This document shows positions 59,157 to 64,000 of a stretch of DNA of 64,000 nucleotides, piece after piece (positions within the stretch are counted from its first letter, which is position 1; the number at the start of each line of letters is the position of its first letter). The DNA is from Siphlonurus alternatus. Its lineage: Eukaryota; Arthropoda; Insecta; Ephemeroptera; Siphlonuridae. A program made the position numbers and the translations under genes. Location of the stretch: assembly GCA_949825025.1 (NCBI GenBank), contig OX463788.1, forward strand, positions 26,669,036-26,733,035, read 5' to 3'. The notes under the pieces are model-generated. The model had not been told where the DNA came from and ran no database searches. It saw only the letters and a program-made list of their open reading frames with translations.

Positions 59157-60148
59157 GAGGAATTTGCATGCGTGAATCCGATTGGCTTAATCGAAAGAGG
59201 GGGCGGAGAAATACATGTGTGAATTTTATGCGAATTTTTTGAGCACTGCAAGTATGCTCAAATGCATATTTAAAAGATGCACTTTACCTGGAGGCGATGG
59301 CGCATCGCCAGTGACGTCATCGCTATGTCAGGTTCGGTTCATGGAAGGCTTTTTTTGCTTTTTCACTGGACCACATATAGCCGTGCTAGAAAAGTTGAAA
59401 TTAGAACTGTATTTATTTTTCAATCCTTCCGTTACTGGTTTCAGCAGCGGCAAACAGGGGGTTGAAAAGACATTTAAAAATTATGATTCAAGGGTCTTAA
59501 TAAAGTTAAATATTGAATCCTACGGCATCCTACTATCTTCGTAGATAAGAAAAGAGGCTCAGTTTTAGGTTTAATAAAATAATTCAATAGATAATCAGCA
59601 GATACGGAAGGAGTCCGGTATGATAAATTTACACATTTTTATTGACTGATTGCTGCATGACGCGCCAATAATTTAAACATAAAATGTGGTGGCAGGACTT
59701 GATATTGCATCGATTGCATCTTCTCTTCAATGAAATGAAACTATTTGCGAAACAATTTCTATTATTTAATTAAATATGATGAAAGGTACGTTTGTAATAT
59801 TACTTATCTCCCAGTGTGTTTTTACAGTATGCGTATATGGAATAATGTGCATTTTTTAAGTTTTAAAACAAATAGGCTAGGCATTTGAAATTTTGAATTT
59901 TGGCTAGATTGTTTTTAATTGGCTACCTGTTATGCAGGTGCGTACAGGTATGCATATCTATAGTGAACCGAACCTGACATAGCGATGACGTCACTGGCGA
60001 TGCGCCATCGCCTCCAGGTAAAGTGCATCTTTTAAATATGCATTTGAGCATACTTGCAGTGCTCAAAAAATTCGCATAAAATTCACACATGTATTTCTCC
60101 GCTCCCTCTTTCGAGTAAGCCAATCAGATTCACGCATGCAAATTCCTC
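59157..60148. mobile_element. TIR element nested in the LINE (992 bp)
   Basis: The ends are GAGGAATTTGCATGCGTGAA and its complement. Terminal repeats of nearly 190 bp include GTGACGTCATCGCTATGTCA and its complement. The flanks are AT at 59155-59156 and 60149-60150. The LINE coding sequence on either side reads continuously without it. No transposase motif in the centre. Confidence 0.82.
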
Positions 60149-60681
60149 ATATTATTAGTAAAATCTTGGACTCGATAGATTTAAATAAGGAATGCATCAC
60201 ACTGTCATATGATCTGAGTAAGGCTTTTGATACTATTCATAATGGACAAATTCTAAAAAATTAGAAGCATATGGTGTAAGAGTTGAATTGGTTCCGATCT
60301 TATTTAACTGGAAGGTCCCAAGTAGTAGAATTACACACCACTGAGGATGGAACAACTAGGGTGCGATCTGTTAGTAGAGCGATAACAAGTGGCGTACCTC
60401 AGGGGTTAATAATGGGTGGTTTCTTGTATATAATAAATTCCAATGACATATTTAACATATCTAATCTGGGCCAGTTGGATAAATATGCTGATGATACTTC
60501 TCATTCAGTACCTGTTGTTAGGCCACACGATTTCTCGATCATTCCTGATATTCAAAATGAAATCCTGAAAATGTCACATTGGTGTGAGACGAACACCCTT
60601 CACCTGAATGTTAATAAAAAAAATATAATGACATTTCATAGTCCAGGTGTTGAAATAGATTTTTCTCCTCTAATTTATTTA

Positions 60682-61132
60682 AGGCTTAACCTGAGAAATT
60701 TGGACGAAAAATTCGCTACAACAGATTTTCTTCAAATTAATTTGGTGGACTCACATCAATCGTCAAATTAGCTCTGAATTTTTTTGGAATTTTTTAACCG
60801 TTGGTTTAATTATAATTAATTTATTTAAATGAGAATTTTGTATCCTTCCAATGTTAAATTTGTTAATTAGCATTGCAAAAAAACTGTACAACAGATTCTT
60901 TTACTTTTTTTTTTACTAAAACCTAATTTTTTAGACTATTTTTCTGAATTGTTTTCATATATTTTGAACCGTGGCGATGATCGTTTCCTATATGTGATGA
61001 GAAATGTGGCAACGTTCTCAAGGACTGTTGTCACCACCCCCTCCTAAAAATTTATGCTCATTCCAATGCAAACAGTGTTGCCACTATAGCCACGCCTCTT
61101 GACCTTGACAGACAAATTCTCAGGTTATACCT
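60682..61132 (+). mobile_element. 451-bp TA-flanked MITE, copy 1, nested in the LINE
   Basis: The ends are AGGCTTAACCTGAGAAA and the complement of AGGTATAACCTGAGAA, flanked by TA at 60680-60681 and 61133-61134. Element plus one TA is 453 bp, a multiple of three, and the LINE frames on both sides are in phase. TA duplication suggests Tc1/mariner mobilisation. Confidence 0.9.
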
Positions 61133-61478
61133 TAAACCAAAAGAGTATTAAGGTTGTAAGAGAGAGTAAATTTTTGAGACTGACGATAATGGACACATTA
61201 AATTGGTCCTCTCATGTGTATGTTCTTGGCTCTAAGCTTGTGAAAACTTGTTTTTTACCCTTCAAATTAAGACCAATGATTGATTTAAAGTCGTTATGTA
61301 CTATTTATTATGCATATTTTCAGGCTCAGTTAGCATATGGTATCATCTTCTGGGGCAACTCACAACTTGTTAAGAGAATTTTTATTTTATACAGAAACGA
61401 GCGATCAGGACTATGTGCTATAAACTCTGTCAACATTCATGTAAAACGTTAATTACGTTATTCCCAAATTTAGATTTG

Positions 61479-61601
<123 letters not shown>

Positions 61602-61930
61602 ATGCATTAAATTTTTAAATTTTTTCGTAAACACCCGTATGTCTTCATTATGAATCATAACAATCATAATTATAATTTGAGGAATAAAAATTATATCTGA
61701 ATTGAAATACATAGGCATGCTTTTGCTAATAGTGACCCCCATGCCATGTGTGTCATTTTTCAACCATTTACCTGTTTTTTTTTGTTTTTTTTTTTGAAGA
61801 AAAAGAAAGAACAAAGCAATTTTCCGTGTTTATTAAAAGATTTTTTAGCTAAGAAATGTTACTTACAGTGTTAAAGATTATCTGCATGAGAAATTTCTTT
61901 CTATTTATATAGGTCTCTGATAAATTGTTT

Positions 61931-63226
61931 TATTATCATGTACTATAATTGTACTAATACCATCATTAATTTTCATGTAATGGACATCTCCAGTGTTTGT
62001 TTGCTTGTTTATTTTTCAGCAATTTTTTTGTTATCTTTATGGTGATTTATTGTTATAGGAATAAATTGTTAAATAATTATTGTTTTAAGAGTCTTAGGTT
62101 GAACATATGAAATTATTGTGTTTTTTTATTATATTGTTGATGATTTATTGCTTTTTACATATAATATATTTGCTATATTATTGTCTAATTGTCTCAATTT
62201 GTTTACCCAAATTTTCACCTGTTCTGGATTGATATTGTGAGTGGCGTTGCTTAATTGTGTTAAATTTGTCTTTTGTTTTTATTTGTTATGTTTAGAATAG
62301 TTGACAATCACCATGAGGATGCTAATCACACTGCTATTGAGTGCTTATATTGTAATGTACAATCGAAAAGCAATTAAGATAAATATGAATATTATATAGT
62401 AATTATAAATAACCTATAGGTATATATTGCAAATATGCCTTTCGTTCAGCTCACCTCTGGTCGCTACAAGATGGTCAAGACAGAGACTTTATAATGTAAA
62501 GTTTTACAATTTTAATGTAAACTCTTTGGTCAAAAGCATCAAGACTATTATATGAAAAGAGTGTCCTCTCCCACATCAGTCCCAATTATATTATAGCGAT
62601 CGCTATAATATATATACTATTGCAATACTATATAGGATAAGATGCATGGAATTTATTTCTAACGTAACTCACATTTAATGATTAAATAAATAAATAAAAA
62701 ACATAAACAATCATTGACGATCATATGTAAATGCAAATTATAAAATTAATATTTTTTATAAGGAATGCGAAAATTATATAGCGTGCCGTAACAAAAGCAC
62801 CACTTTTACATAGCAATAGGTACTAAATCTATGAATATTGTCCAGTGGAAAACTTACTTTGCACATGCAGGTATTATAAAAGTTACATGCAGCTGCTTTA
62901 TTCCAAAGAGCTTACATTGTACAATATAAGATCTCTGTTTATTACACTGAAGCGTGTATCCGTTATAATCCGTGTAATAGAACAGAAAAATTCACTTCTT
63001 TTTGTCGGACATGCTTCAATAACTTCAATTTAGAACTTACAACTTACAAGGATCCATTCAAATCGTAGAGAAATTTACACTGCCTATAAAATTTAAATTC
63101 AGTTGTTTTTTTAACAGAAATTAAAAATGTGTATAGCATGCATTGGGAAAACAATTTCAAAGCCTCAATAGCTCACACAATGCCCTAAAAAATTATAATA
63201 GTACTATAAAAACTAATTAGATTGTT
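61931..63226. other. AT-rich non-coding DNA, probable LINE 3' UTR at start
   Basis: No gene recognised. The first ~750 bases are a plausible 3' UTR of the preceding LINE. A 26-bp perfect palindrome with core GCGATCGC lies at about 62588-62613. Confidence 0.45.
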
Positions 63227-63228
63227 TA

Positions 63229-63679
63229 AGGTATAACCTGAGAATTTGTCTGTCAAGATCAAGAGGCGTGGCTATACTGGCAACACTGTTTGCATTGGAA
63301 TGCGAATAATTTGTTAGGAGGGGGTGGTGACAACAGTCCTTGAGAGCGTTGCCACATTTCTCATCACATATGGGAAACAATCATCGCCACGGTTCGAAAT
63401 ATATGAAAACAATTCAGAAAAAATAGTCTAAAAAATTAGGTAGTAAAAAAAAAAAAGTAAAAGAATCTGTTGTATAGTTTTTTTTCAATGCTAATTAACT
63501 AATTTAACATTAGAAGGATATTAAATTCTCATTTAAATAAATTAATTGTAATTAAACCAACGGTTAAAAAATTCCGAAAAAATTCAGAGCTAATTTGATG
63601 ATTGTTGTAAGTCCACCAAATTAATTTGAAGAAAATCTGTTGTAGCGAATTTTTCGTGTAACTTTCTCAGGTTAAGCCT
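63229..63679 (-). mobile_element. 451-bp TA-flanked MITE, copy 2
   Basis: The same family and the same length as 60682-61132, in the opposite orientation, flanked by TA at 63227-63228 and 63680-63681. It shares the body, including GACAACAGTCCTTGAGAGCG. A solitary 19-bp terminus (AGGCTTAACCTGAGAAATT) recurs at 63901-63919. Confidence 0.9.
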
Positions 63680-64000
63680 TAAGGGGGTAAAATTTATAAC
63701 TCGTAAATACAGTTCAAAAATGATTACTTTATACATAGTATAATATAAATATATTGAATATTGACTTCAAATTTCAAATTTTATTTCGATAATAGGCTGT
63801 ACAGCATGCGCATGGATCACGTCTACAACTATATATATGTATAATATCATACCCAATTCTAATTAAGAATTCAAGATCAACTACGTGGTAAATTATTTTA
63901 AGGCTTAACCTGAGAAATTATAAATATAGTAAAAACATGCTTATCATGAAATTATGTTTTTCAAGAACCATTATTTATTGCATCATAAATTATAAATTAT
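63680..64000. other. AT-rich non-coding DNA with a solitary MITE terminus
   Basis: No gene recognised. 63899-63919 is TA plus the left terminus of the 451-bp MITE family without its body. Confidence 0.6.

Noticed and set aside
62588..62613. Perfect palindrome with GCGATCGC core as an origin or operator
   Set aside because: A single AT-rich palindrome with no supporting context; chance or a small cruciform is enough.

Overview
This window reads as AT-rich, gene-poor animal DNA, most likely from an invertebrate. I found no convincing host protein-coding gene, rRNA gene or functional tRNA gene. The evidence is a dozen long (TA)n arrays, many animal-type transposons (LINEs with AP-endonuclease and reverse transcriptase, a Polinton-like packaging ATPase, hAT, Tc1/mariner, pogo/Tigger and piggyBac-like insertions) and a SINE family with a 5S-rRNA-derived head. 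The species cannot be fixed from sequence reading alone. A 200-base N gap at 34095-34294 marks an assembly join.

Region 1-7322 is AT-rich DNA with a decayed LINE 3' end, its (AAAT)n tail, and a foldback element carrying a TTAA-flanked element. Region 7323-19053 is the most interesting part. It is a giant inverted duplication, with arms 7323-10238 plus 15233-15336 against 15536-19053. Its ends share a GC-rich terminal repeat of about 530 bp and subterminal 31-bp tandem repeats. The right arm encodes a zinc-finger/packaging-ATPase gene of Polinton (Maverick/adintovirus) type with one in-frame stop; the left arm keeps only its C-terminus. The left arm later received a 1.2-kb TIR element (8390-9597) and a LINE (10239-15228). 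The LINE was then hit by a 416-bp hAT-type MITE with an exact 8-bp target duplication. Because one arm records the empty site of the insertions in the other, the order of events can be read directly.

The nested LINE is notable for its ORF1, which begins with a macro domain resembling TARG1/OARD1 ADP-ribosyl-glutamate hydrolase, with the Lys and Asp catalytic positions retained. ORF1 overlaps the endonuclease-RT ORF2 by an ATGA.

Region 19054-34094 holds foldback elements, 5S-derived SINE copies, a nested set (28243-30759) containing a 2.2-kb long-TIR element and a 32-bp perfect-palindrome micro-insertion, and a pogo/Tigger-like element. Region 34295-47800 holds LINE remnants, more SINE and MITE copies and hairpins. 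Region 48050-50300 is an isolated GC-rich retroposon cluster bounded by (ATA)n tracts. Region 52800-64000 holds a probable solo LTR, more foldback elements and a LINE remnant (58440-61930) broken by two TIR elements, a tandem duplication and a microsatellite that grew inside its coding sequence.

The genes do not form a host pathway. The window is best read as layered mobile DNA.
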